Shown piece by piece: positions 20,324 through 30,388 of a stretch of DNA of 64,000 nucleotides; within the stretch, counting starts at the first letter, position 1; the number at the start of each line of letters is the position of its first letter. The notes below the pieces were generated by a model that saw only the letters and a program-made list of their open reading frames with translations, was not told the DNA's origin and made no database searches. This DNA is from Acrasis kona (taxonomy: Eukaryota; Heterolobosea; Eutetramitea; Acrasida; Acrasidae): contig JAOPGA020001558.1 in assembly GCA_026419775.2 (NCBI GenBank), forward strand, positions 1 to 64,000, given 5' to 3'. The position numbers and the translations under genes are program-made.

Positions 20324-21908
20324 ATGTCAAAGACCCACAATAAGAGACCATTGGATTCCATGAGAGAACCCACACACAAAAGGCGAAGGTTCACCGAGGC
20401 CACTCAAGTACACTTATCGAAACGGCTCAAGAAGAAGCTCATAGTGGTGCATAAAAATCAAAACAGAACGGTCGATAAAGCTTTAGAGGCGTTACATATT
20501 CCATGGTCCTTCAAAGAAATTCTTTCGGAAGCCTTTTTGTTCAATGAAATGACCGAAACTCAAGCAACGTTCATTCCAGCCGCACTGGGCAATACTGCAA
20601 GAGACATTATGGTCCAATCAAAGCCAAGCCGCGAAAAAACTCTTTCCTTCTTGATACCCATCATGACCAGCTTGATTAACACTCAATGTCCCACAGGCAA
20701 ATCAAACTTGAGAGCAGTCATCATGGTCCCGGATCAAGACTCGGTCACATTCGTCAAGTCCATCATTAGAAAAATCACACAACAACAACGCTTTAGCGGA
20801 TTTGGAATCAGAGTCGGAGTCTACATGACAACCACCAGTAGAGAACATGAATTCAAGATGCTACAAAAGGGAATCGATTATATTAATTGCTTGTCCATCA
20901 TCACTTCGTTTTGAAAAATGTATTCAGAAAAAGCGGTCCATTTTCAATCAAGTCACCCATCTTGTACTGGACGAAGCAGATCATTTACTCTCTACACGTT
21001 CAGAGCGCACGATCGAAAACGTCATACGAGCACTACCGAAACATTTCACCACGTACATGATCTCCGAAACATTCGACAACAATTTACATCACTTGGCGTC
21101 CACGTACTTGCGTCCCCATCCAATCATGATTGGAATCGATCGCATCAAATCGCTCGAACACACCAACAAGCTCGACGCCATGATCAAGTACATGACTCCT
21201 CATTCTACCATTCCAGACACGATCAACATGGACTCGCTCATTCAATGTTATACCGTTGCCGACACGAGAACAAAAATCGCACACATTCTATCCATATTGA
21301 TTCAAAACAAGGACAAGAAGATTATTCTATTTGCATCCTTTGGTAAGGCTGTGGAGGTCATGTCTAATTTGTTCGTCAAGATGGGAATCAATGTCATCTC
21401 TCTACATGATGGAATGTCAAAAGAACAAAGGGATACCGCATTTATCGTCATGAATAACGCTTTGACTGGTGTTTTGATCGCCACCGATGATGCCGCTTTG
21501 GAATTTGATTTTCAAAATGTCGATCTGATCGTTCAATTTGACATTCCCAGCGACATTTATCGTTATTTGAACCGAGTGGGTAAGACCGCGAAGGAAGGTA
21601 GGGTGGGAACGGCTATTGTGGTGTCTACGCCGAGCGAAATGGACTCGGTCATGTTCACTAGATTAGAAATGAGCGTTAATAAAAAATTATCTTTTTTTCC
21701 ACCTCCCAGTGATGCGGAGATTCAACTGATTCAAATTAAAATTTCAAATCATGTCGTAAATGATGACATGTTGATGAGAGATATTGAATCGATGATTCAT
21801 TTGTATTACGTATCTTTTAGTGCGAATGCAAAACATCTTGGGTTGTCCAATGGTGATTTTGTGGCGGATAGTATGAGGTTGTCTTTTGGTGTATCATCTG
21901 TGTTGTGA
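20324..21908 (+). pseudogene. DEAD-box helicase-like protein, frame break and degenerate motifs
   Basis: Two overlapping frames (20324..about 20878 and about 20880..21908) together cover a complete DEAD-box core of about 527 residues if one extra T at 20878-20879 is ignored; the join reads KGID-ILIACPSSLR, the usual motif Ib region. A basic N-terminus and a Q-motif-like TETQATFIPAAL precede a motif I with no glycines (SKPSREKT instead of AxTGxGKT). Motif II is intact (VLDEAD); motif III is SET rather than SAT; motif VI reads NRVGKTAK instead of HRxGRTGR. Such changes should abolish ATP hydrolysis. It is either an inactive structural paralogue with an assembly indel or a decaying gene. Confidence 0.65.
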
Positions 21909-22102
21909 TGTGGACGCCGCTAGTGATGCGTGGTCCATAAAATTTTACGTCAATCTTGAAGCTCGGCGTAAGATTAACAATAAATATATTTGTAAATATT
22001 GTAGTCATTAGATGCAACGTAGAGTCAGATAATAGAGTTGAATTATTGCCTTCAAATAATAATAACAAAACAGGTTAGTTTAGATCAGACATTTAATGAG
22101 GT

Positions 22103-23254
22103 TTAACATTTTCTTTGTCTGCGTCCGCCACGGCGTCCACCCCTTCTTGAGGATCTACGTCCACGTCTGCCACCTCTTCTTGAGGATCTGCGACCACGGC
22201 GACCACCACGACGGCTGGATCTTCTTACACGACGACCTCCTCTACGTCCACCTCTTCTTGAGGATCTTCTTCCACGTCTACCTCCTCTTCTTGAGGATCT
22301 GCGTCCACGTCTGCCACCTCTTCTTGAGGATCTGCGTCCACGGCGACCACCTCTTCTTGAAGATCTTCTTCCTCTACGTCCACCCCTTCTTGAAGATCTA
22401 CGTCCACGACGTCCACCTCTTCTTGAAGATCTTCTTCCTCTACGTCCACCTCTTCTTGAGGATCTTCTTCCACGTCTACCTCCTCTTCTTGAGGATCTGC
22501 GTCCACGTCTGCCACCTCTTCTTGAGGATCTTCTTCCTCTGCGACCACCACGACGGCTGGATCTGCGTCCACGTCTGCCACCTCTTCTTGAGGATCTGCG
22601 ACCTCCACGACGGTTGGATCTGCGACCACGACGTCCACCTCTTCTTGAGGATCTGCGTCCACCACGGCGGCTGGAACGGCGTCCACGGCGTCCACCTCTT
22701 CTTGATTTTTGACGACGAGCAACGTGTCTTGCTACTCTTCTTGCGAGGCGAGTTGATACTCTCTTAACAAGGCGTGCAAGTCTGGCAAGTCTTCTTCCCT
22801 CGCTTCTTCTTGATCTTTGTCTTCTTGAAGATTTTCTGTTGCCTCTTTGTTGACGACGAGCTCTGCGCTCTTGGCGTCTCTTTCTTTGTTCTCTTACTAA
22901 CTTTCTTGTTACGCGGGCAAGAGCTCTTCTGAGGTAATTACGAATAGTCTTCTTGACTTGTGCAACTTCCTTGGAGTCATTCTTGTTTGCTTGTGACTTG
23001 TTCAGAATGTCGACTAAAACTGCCAATTTGACTTTCAAAACTTGTCTGCGAGAGAATCTTCTTGTCCTCCTTTGATGTTTCTTTTGTGGCTTTGATGATG
23101 GTTTTGCAGTGACTGGCTTGGAGGCACGGAATGGGTTTCCGGAGCTAGTCTTGGTGGAGGTTTGGACAGCAACAACGGCTTGTTTCTGGCTGGTTTGTTG
23201 GGCGAAGGCAAACGCTGCAAGAACTGCCAACAGCACAAAGATGAGGGTCCTCAT
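22103..23254 (-). CDS. Secreted Arg-Gly-Ser repeat protein, extremely basic
   Basis: A single exon of 383 residues. A strong signal peptide (about 1-18, ending AFAFA) is followed by a Ser/Thr/Lys/Gln segment, then a Lys/Arg-rich helical-looking segment (about 60-180), then from about 185 to the end a tandem array of an 11-residue unit RRGGRRGRRSS with some 8-residue variants. The array has no acidic residue and is more than half arginine. The protein ends RQRKC. Likely a secreted or granule polycation; binding to nucleic acid, acidic polysaccharide or membranes is inference. No homologue is recognised. Confidence 0.8.
   Translation of the reverse strand: MRTLIFVLLAVLAAFAFAQQTSQKQAVVAVQTSTKTSSGNPFRASKPVTAKPSSKPQKKHQRRTRRFSRRQVLKVKLAVLVDILNKSQANKNDSKEVAQVKKTIRNYLRRALARVTRKLVREQRKRRQERRARRQQRGNRKSSRRQRSRRSEGRRLARLARLVKRVSTRLARRVARHVARRQKSRRGGRRGRRSSRRGGRRSSRRGGRRGRRSNRRGGRRSSRRGGRRGRRSSRRGGRRGRRSSRRGGRRGRRSSRRGGRRGRRSSRRGGRRGRRSSRRGGRRGRRSSRRGGRRGRRSSRRGGRRGRRSSRRGGRRGRRSSRRGGRRGRRSSRRGGRRGGRRVRRSSRRGGRRGRRSSRRGGRRGRRSSRRGGRRGGRRQRKC
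22106..22702 (-). repeat. 33-bp tandem repeat array
   Basis: About 18 units of a 33-bp sequence (with some 24-bp variants) that codes for RRGGRRGRRSS on the minus strand. Because the unit is a multiple of three and purine/pyrimidine biased, other frames on both strands also stay open over several hundred bases; these are treated as shadows. Confidence 0.9.
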
Positions 23255-23647
23255 GTGTTTTTGTTATTAACTGAATATAAATTGACGGCATGCTGCGTGA
23301 CATCTTATACCTGACACGCGGATATGGAACATACTTTTTAGTACAAAACGAACACACTTTTCATCCATCACCCATCAAGTATTAGGAGTTGGTTTCTCCG
23401 CCGGTCAAATAGTGGACTTTCATAAAGTGTTACAATTCAACCCTGAAATCTTGATTCTTCAAATCCTTCAATATTAAAGATTTAAAAGCAGCACATTAAC
23501 AATATGAATAATAGCAAAGATGTTTAAAAGCACTTCTCTAAACCTCTATTGCAAGGGAGGCTGTGTTATCATCATAACTTGATGAATACCCTTAACAACC
23601 TTAAACAAGTGTAAGTTACTCACATAACCAAAGTTTTTATTAGCCCG

Positions 23648-24308
23648 TTATTTTGTCTTTTGTACTTTTCTCTGCGAGTATATAAAAGTGGTAAACGGAC
23701 CCTCGAACCTCAAAGCAACTCTGTAAACCACAAAAACCTCAAGTGACAACAGAAGACCTGCAGGGCTACACGCGCTACAAATTTAGATAATTTGAAATAA
23801 TTTCATCTTACGCGATCGCTTGACCCAAAAAGCACAAAGATGCGCCGTCGTACATTGGATTATTCATAACATTGAAAGGAAAATCTCTAACCATTTGGTC
23901 CATAAGAATCCCAAAATAATCTCCAAGGTATGTTCCTGTTACACCGAGTCTGTACATGCTTGATAAAACAAACACCCCTCCAATTCCAATCAATCCATGC
24001 CCTAAATAATAGCAAAGGGATTCGTTCTGGAGCATAAGGGAATGTTTCTTTTGACTGTTTACTGCTCTAGTAAACAAAATATCTCTATAAATTGAAAAGC
24101 AGAATATCCACGTTGCGAGCAGATAGCACCCAATATAAGGGTTTCCAAAAGAAATCTTTGTTATAAGTCTTGTATAATACTCAAGCCTTGCTAGTATATT
24201 CCAAATCAGTGGGCATAGCACTATTACTATTGCCGCGTACTGAAGATCTTTGTCGCTAAAATCAACATAATTCCACAACATTCGGGAAGGATTGAGATCT
24301 TTTAACAC
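23648..24308 (-). CDS. PEMT: Phosphatidylethanolamine/phospholipid N-methyltransferase
   Basis: Exons 24308..23812 and 23774..23648 with a 37-nt intron give 207 residues, close to the length of animal PEMT. The signature TGTYLGDYFGILMDQ then FPFNVMNNPMYDGASL lies at the end of exon 1. The second exon continues the family C-terminus (SPAGLLLS ... FTTFIYSQ), which confirms the join. Four membrane segments are expected in the ER. The enzyme methylates phosphatidylethanolamine stepwise, with S-adenosylmethionine as donor, to phosphatidylcholine. Its start is 47 bp from that of the divergent DnaJ gene. Confidence 0.93.
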
Positions 24309-24355
24309 GTCACTGATTGACTGTTACATTTAACTTCAAATAAACCTTCCCACAG
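24309..24355. promoter_or_regulatory. 47-bp divergent start region (PEMT / DNAJB12-like)
   Basis: Only 47 bp separate the start codons of two opposite genes, so the promoters and 5' leaders must overlap here. No TATA box is evident. Confidence 0.5.
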
Positions 24356-25480
24356 ATGAATAAAGACGCCGCAATAGACTATCTCATAGTAGCACACAAT
24401 GCTCTACAATCCAAAGATTATGAAAAATCCAGCCGACTCGTTCGCAAAGCTTTGAGCCTCGATTCTAGTTTATGTCCACGTAAAGAAGATTTGATATCGA
24501 GTCAGTGCCATTTATTCGCTAGATTCAATAGCTGTGAGGAAATTTTAACTTTCATTAATGAAAGTAGCAGTGGAAAGTCAAAATCATCACAGACAAGACA
24601 ACAAACAAAACCAAAAGTTGAAGAGGAACCAGAAGAGATACGATATACAGATGCGGATGTAAAAGAAGTCAAGGAAATGTTAGCAAAGCAAGGCAATCAC
24701 TATAAAGTTCTCGGGTTAGAGAAGAGTGCGACTGCAGATGATGTAAAGCGTGCCTACAGAAAACTAGCACTTAAATTCCATCCGGATCGCAACACAGCCC
24801 CACACTCCGCTGAAGCCTTCAAACTTGTTAGTTCCGCCTACGTTGTTCTGAGCGACGAAGCAAAGAGAAGCAGATATGACAGATTCGGTACCGATGAAGA
24901 ACAGGCCGCCAACATGCAAAGAAATCCATTCGGGCATGGGATGCAAGGAGGCCACTTCCACTTTAATGGTGACGAGGACATGTTTGATTTGTTTTCACAA
25001 ATGTTTGGTCAAGACATCATGTTCCAACGGAGGCCCACCCGCCAGCAGCAAAACGTACAATACAATCGTATGCGCCAGTCACCGCGCGCCAGACAGCAAC
25101 ATCAACGAGAAGAAGAGAGCGGGGGCGGCATTTTCTACATTATCCAAATGATTGTGATTGGTCTCATTATATTCACCAGTATATTTAACGTGGGATTTGG
25201 TAACCGTCCATCTTCCGATTCTTCCACACCATTTTCATATGAAAAAACAGCACAGCACACCATGCAGAGAAGTCTTCAAGTGTCACGGAGCGTTAAAATA
25301 CCATATTGGACGTCAAAAGACATTAACAATTTGATGAACTATAGACCAAGGGATAAACAAACTATAGAGCAAAGCGTTTATCAGAACTATGAACCATATT
25401 TGAGAGAGAAATGTAACGAGGATCAAGATAGCGATGAGTGTACTTTGTTGGAAGATTGGATTAATAGAAGGTATAAATAA
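24356..25480 (+). CDS. ER-membrane DnaJ protein, DNAJB12/DNAJB14 type
   Basis: A single exon of 374 residues. The N-terminal 60 residues are helical, as in the DNAJB12 family. The J domain lies at about 120-185 (HYKVLGLEKSATADDVKRAY; HPD triad intact in KFHPDRN; RYDRFGTDEE). A Gln/Arg-rich segment follows, then one membrane segment at about 259-280 (FYIIQMIVIGLIIF) and a DUF1977-like C-terminal domain. The family anchors Hsp70 on the cytosolic face of the ER for quality control and ER-associated degradation. Confidence 0.88.
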   Translation: MNKDAAIDYLIVAHNALQSKDYEKSSRLVRKALSLDSSLCPRKEDLISSQCHLFARFNSCEEILTFINESSSGKSKSSQTRQQTKPKVEEEPEEIRYTDADVKEVKEMLAKQGNHYKVLGLEKSATADDVKRAYRKLALKFHPDRNTAPHSAEAFKLVSSAYVVLSDEAKRSRYDRFGTDEEQAANMQRNPFGHGMQGGHFHFNGDEDMFDLFSQMFGQDIMFQRRPTRQQQNVQYNRMRQSPRARQQHQREEESGGGIFYIIQMIVIGLIIFTSIFNVGFGNRPSSDSSTPFSYEKTAQHTMQRSLQVSRSVKIPYWTSKDINNLMNYRPRDKQTIEQSVYQNYEPYLREKCNEDQDSDECTLLEDWINRRYK

Positions 25481-25620
25481 ATTTATTAGTTTTACAATGT
25501 TTGTGAGTGCGTGTGATGTTTGTTTCCATTATTCCCTTATATTTTATCATGGTTCAGATGGAAAATGGTGACGTTGTCATTTACAATAAGAAGACCACTT
25601 GCAGTTGACTGACAACAAGA

Positions 25621-26529
25621 ATGCAGTCTTCACCGATGACAATAAGCACACGTCACACCACTTTTGGAAATATTCTACCGACAGAAGACTATTCGCCAAC
25701 GACTTTTAATATACCTGACTCGCCTTTAGGAATTAATAATGCTTATCAAAGATTACATCAACAATATCTTCAACAGTATATAGCGGCGTTGTTTCTGATG
25801 CCCGTAGCGACATTTATCATAACGCTCACATCGATATCAATTATTGGTGAGGGAGTCACTTTTACATCTTATGGAGTATTGGTAACGGCAGCCATAACAA
25901 TAACCGTTCTCCAAGTACTCATGTATATTACCGTGATAATATTACTTGTAGCGGTTATTGTAATTTTAATCCTGGTAACAATACAAATTAATTTAAAGAA
26001 CAGACAGACCGAACAAGACTCTCCATCATCTCCACAATACGACGATGAGGAGATTGAGAGATTTAGGAACACGCGCAGTCGAATATCAGTCATCATTTCA
26101 AGTCTGACTTGTGAATCTTTATTTGTCGGACCAATCATGAGCCGTCTTGAATCACATTTGCATAACAATTTATTTTGTACAATTATAATAATGTTGAGTG
26201 TAATTTTATCTGCTTTTGTGGTTGCTTCAATAACATTAAATGCTCTCATACTGCAGCTCACTGGATGGCTAATCAATGGTTTTGTTGTCAAAAACTTTTT
26301 TTCAGGAATCAAAACATCTCTCCTAATGTTGGTTGTTGCAATTGTTGTGATATTGTGTGGCGCTTGTGTCAGGTTGTTTTGTTGGAAGCCTAGTCAACCA
26401 TCTGCTGGTTATGTCAGCGAAAGCGATAGTTATGCGAGCGAAATGATTAACCATCTAAGACAAAAATTCACACCAATGACAGCCTCTGATGACGATGACA
26501 ATGAAGGTAACGACTCTGATTTTGAATAA
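25621..26529 (+). CDS. Multi-pass membrane protein, unknown
   Basis: A single exon of 302 residues. Hydrophobic segments lie at about 53-78, 84-125 (long, probably two passes), 184-225 (one or two passes) and 236-262. The N-terminus is polar with many Ser/Thr/Pro, and the C-terminus ends in an acidic tail (DDDDNEGNDSDFE). No transporter or channel motif is recognised. Its stop is 8 bp from the stop of the convergent LRR gene, so 3' untranslated regions must overlap. Confidence 0.65.
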   Translation: MQSSPMTISTRHTTFGNILPTEDYSPTTFNIPDSPLGINNAYQRLHQQYLQQYIAALFLMPVATFIITLTSISIIGEGVTFTSYGVLVTAAITITVLQVLMYITVIILLVAVIVILILVTIQINLKNRQTEQDSPSSPQYDDEEIERFRNTRSRISVIISSLTCESLFVGPIMSRLESHLHNNLFCTIIIMLSVILSAFVVASITLNALILQLTGWLINGFVVKNFFSGIKTSLLMLVVAIVVILCGACVRLFCWKPSQPSAGYVSESDSYASEMINHLRQKFTPMTASDDDDNEGNDSDFE

Positions 26530-26537
26530 CAAATAAT

Positions 26538-28212
26538 TTATACAATTACTCTTACATGAGATAAATGCAATTGTTGTATCACTTGAACGTTCTTCTCTCC
26601 TGTTTCATCCTTCTTTCCGTTGACCATACATTGTAAAGACTTTATTAAACCTGGATTGTCTTGCAGATCAACTTCCCTAATCCTTTTCATTTTTAACAGT
26701 GGATCCAAGATGGTAATCTGATTAGAATTCAAAGAAAGTTCCTTCAATCCTTGCATCACCACGATTTGATCAAGATCCGGTATACTGTTCAGATTAAGCC
26801 TAAGAGTACACAAAGATTGTTGAGACTGAAACTTTTCAAGACAGGTCAAATCTTTAATGTGATTACCACTAGCATCTAACTCCTCTAATTCGGTGAGTGA
26901 GCCAAGTGGAGACAAATCTTCAATAAATTTATTATAACTTAAATTCAAGTAACGTAGTTTTGTCATTTGAGATAAAGCAGTTATATTCCCGATACTATTA
27001 AAAGATAAATCAAGAGCAACACAAGTATCGGACAAGGAACCCATTGAATCAGGTAATGTACGGATCAGATTACTAGACAACCAAATTTCTTTGATGAACT
27101 TTAACACACACAGCGAATCAATATTTTTAATATGATGATTTGATATCAAGATCTTTCTTAGATTTATGCATGACTCTAGACCAGCAAGTGAGGTAATGTA
27201 GTGTTTTCTTGGAGCCTGCTGTATTTTCCGCGGCCTACCTCGCTTCTTCTTTTGTAAACTTTCTTTCAATGAACTCTCATCGTCTTCTGGTTGGTTGCTT
27301 TGTATTAATACAATCTTTGATAAGTCGTCGCTGTCGATAATGTTTTTTAAAGCCTTGTCCTGTATAATGTCTTGTTCTTGTTTTTCTATTGGCGCCTCAC
27401 CATCGGTTTGGTTAATGTGCTGATGTGCGTCCGTGTGGAAATAGTGGTGACAAGATGATGTTGTTGGAATTGATGTCGATGAAGGCAGCACCTGATCGTA
27501 CGGTTCGTATTGAGTCAAGAGCGTTTTGTTTGAAAAATCGAAAATGGGAGGAATTGATTCCGTTGTGTGTTCGTCTGCACTGTTGTGTGCCTGAGCTTGC
27601 GCGAGTTTGGCATCATGCCTTCTTTTCAAGTATTTCTTGGGTGTCTTTTTTGTTCTCTTTTTTGGGCGGGAAGATGCATCATGTGATGATGATCGCTTTC
27701 TTGGTGTAGTGGGTTCGCTCAAGCTATCGCATGAATGCTCGTTCGTTCTAAACCGACGTTCGAATGACACTTCTTCATTGACGGTGGGTGTAGATTGTAG
27801 CGTAACATTCCTCTTTCTGGTGTCCGCAGTACGGTTCTAATGCGCTATTAATTAAATCTTTGCTTCATTTTTGCTCACCTCTCCCCCACTGTTTTGTTTA
27901 TGCGAGCTGATTAATGCTTCATAGTCTAATTTAAGTTGTTCGTCGCCCTTTTCGTTAGCCTCCCTTTGCAAGTTACGGTCCAGTTTCGAAGCATCAATCA
28001 TCAACACCCTCGATACAAGCTCATGTCTAGAAATGTTAAGATACAAAAATAAAAGAATCAAACTTTTCTCCCTTGGATGCCTTGTGTCTTCTTTTCAACT
28101 CCCTACTCAACACAAAAGAGGGAAGCATCCATAGCGCTCGTTCATTCCTCCAATCGATACACTTTCGTGTCTCCTCCCACTGCTTAACTTCCTTATCAAC
28201 AGCACTGGGCAT
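26538..28212 (-). CDS. Leucine-rich repeat protein with AT-hook-like segment
   Basis: Exons 28212..28064, 28026..27879 and 27836..26538 (introns 37 and 42 nt) give 531 residues. The first third is charged, with a basic KRTKKTPKKYLKRR nuclear-localisation-like stretch. At about 297-304 there is KKRGRPRK, an AT-hook core. The C-terminal part has seven to eight LRRs of the SDS22 type (LRYLNLSYNKF, LEELDASGNHI, LKELSLNSNQI, IREVDLQDNP). Together these suggest a chromatin-associated protein, perhaps a PP1 or similar scaffold; this is inference. Confidence 0.78.
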
Positions 28213-28258
28213 TTCAAAAGTTGTTCATTACAAACACACAAACGTTCATAAATACAGT

Positions 28259-29861
28259 TTATTTATCAGAATCTATTTGAATTGTCGGCTTGGTCAAGGG
28301 TTTATTCAAATCCCTCTTGATCTCGCTGTCAGTCCTCTTCAATGTCTTGATCTCCGACTGTACCGCAGGTGGAGGACCCGGTGGTAACTTCTCGTTGGCC
28401 AAATCCAACTTTCTCGCAGTGTTAAAGTCCAGCACGGCCTTTTGAATGGCATGAGGACCTTGCGTCAACAATCCCTGTGGCAATTGACCGCCTGCCAATC
28501 CCTTCAACATGACAATGGTCTCGTGCTCCTCTCTCAGCGTTGTGTACATGCGACTGAGACGCGCCACCGCACGAATCTTGCTCTTGATAATGTCGGCGCG
28601 CTCCTTGTCGATCAAGGGCTTCTCCTTCTCCTCCGGCAACATGTCCTCGTCGTCGCTGTCCTCGTCGCCGTCGGCAATGTTCAAGATGACCTGGAACATG
28701 TCCATCATCTTCTCCACGACGAATGGCAACGACCAGTTGAATGCATTCATAAAGTTTGGAAGGTAGTAGGGATGCGTGCTGCAGTTGAATTGTCTAATGT
28801 TCATGAGATTGTTTTGAAATCGAATGATGGCGCCCTTGTTGTTGTAGACGTCGCAATAGTTGGGTGCAGAAAAGATGCAAATCACCGTGGGGAAGCCGGT
28901 CTGATTTCCCTTCTTGTACAATCGATATCCTTCGTCTTGTGCCTCGTGAGCACGAATCACGCTCAACAGGTTGTTGGCCTTCAAGAAATTATTGGCCGCA
29001 GTGTAGCTGAACACGTAGCTACATCCACGTAGGTCGTTGTGTTGGTATTGAGTTTCGTTGCCTCCATCTTCCTCTTCGTCGTCCATGGGATCGCTCCACA
29101 GCAAATCGCACATGGCACCAGAAGATGGAGGTTCCCTGTACCTCACAATGTCATTAATGTCATCTAAAGTCTTGACTTCGGGAGATAAACCTCCGTGTAC
29201 GCACAGGAACCTTCCGTTTAGGAGCGCGCCCAAAGGCAGACAATCAAAACAGCTCATGAACGCATCGTAAATGTCTAAATTATACTTGTACTGGCACTCT
29301 TGTTTGAAATTAAAGTAGGCCGTCAAATGCCTGCATTCGTGATTTCCTCTAATCATGAAGAAGCTCTCTGGGAACCTAATCTTATACGAAAGTAAAAGGA
29401 AGCACACTTCGGTGCCAAAGTATCCACGATCCACATAATCTCCCAAGAATAAATACTTTGTGTCTCCTGGTTCTCCTCCAATTTCAAACAACTTGACCAG
29501 ATCATAGTATTGTCCATGAATATCACCACAAACTGTATCGGGTAAAAAAAACGCGTGGTTGTATGATTTTACCTGTTATGGGATCTTGAAGTTGCAAAAG
29601 ATTAGGTTCGTCTCTTAAAATGTTTGACGCCTGCTGAATGATGTCTATGGCATCCTTAGGATCTACTCTGCCCTCTTTTAACAAATGCTTCCGTAGATTA
29701 TCAATGTGTGGCAGTCCATCGGCGTCAAACAGCTGTTCTCTGGGAATGTAATTCCACACTGGGGCAGAAACTTCCTTGATTGCACGTTGTGTATAATCTG
29801 TTTTATCTTCTTTTGATCCAGGAATAATCTGTTGAGATGGGGATTCACCTGGTGTACTCAT
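28259..29861 (-). CDS. Calcineurin A, Ca2+/calmodulin-dependent phosphatase catalytic subunit
   Basis: Exons 29861..29573 and 29532..28259 (40-nt intron) give 520 residues. The phosphatase core has GDIHG (formed by the splice), LFLGDYVDRGYF, RGNHECRHLT and SAPNYCDVYNN, with the RAHEAQDEGYR loop. A helix for the regulatory B subunit follows (FNWSLPFVVEKMMDM), then a calmodulin-binding region (ARLSRMYTTLREE) and an autoinhibitory-type segment (FNTARKLDLANEKLPPGP). It dephosphorylates Ser/Thr substrates in response to Ca2+. The start is the first true ATG; the open frame extends slightly upstream without one. Confidence 0.95.
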
Positions 29862-30040
29862 TGTTTGATGCGAAAAGTTGCTGGTTAACCCGATCCTCAA
29901 ATCATAACCCTTCTTTGTAATCTGTTCAAACTAGAACTGAGATGTCATTCTTTTGGCAAATATGGTAATGACAAACAGTGTGCAAACTAATCGCAGTAAT
30001 TGCTAAATAATATAACGAAAATTAAGGAATGTTGTCATTT

Positions 30041-30257
30041 TTATTTATTGGAAAGCGTTTTAAAGAGACCACGAAGGGACGCAGTAAAAACTACGCGACC
30101 TGATCTTGGTAGATCTGAACCATAATTTACTTGATCGTATCCTTGCTCTTTTATTAAAAATAACCTATGAAGCTTGGGAACAAGATTATTTAAGTTTCGT
30201 AAACTAACCAGTAGAAACTGGATAAAGTTACTCACCACAAAGCAACGGAACTGGCAT
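30041..30257 (-). CDS. Small protein, about 42 residues, uncertain splice
   Basis: The last exon (30147..30041) encodes a well-formed stretch (EQGYDQVNYGSDLPRSGRVV ... SNK). Joining it to an ATG exon at 30257..30236 needs an 88-nt intron, about twice the usual size, and gives 42 residues. The unspliced frame up to 30238 has no ATG. It may be a small mitochondrial protein, but no family was recognised. Confidence 0.4.
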
Positions 30258-30388
30258 GAAAGCTTCTAAAAGAGACTGATGATGGAGAAAACAATCGTGT
30301 AAATTTTTATTTCTTAGAACACAACATGAACAGATTATTAATATTTAAAATTGACCTATACAAATTTGTTTATATAATACAGTTACAA

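Noticed and set aside
22096-22767. Long open frames on both strands across the Arg-rich repeat, one coding for Asp/Glu/Val-rich repeats
   Set aside because: They are by-products of the 33-bp repeat, which keeps several frames open. Only the minus frame with signal peptide extends into non-repeat sequence at a good start.
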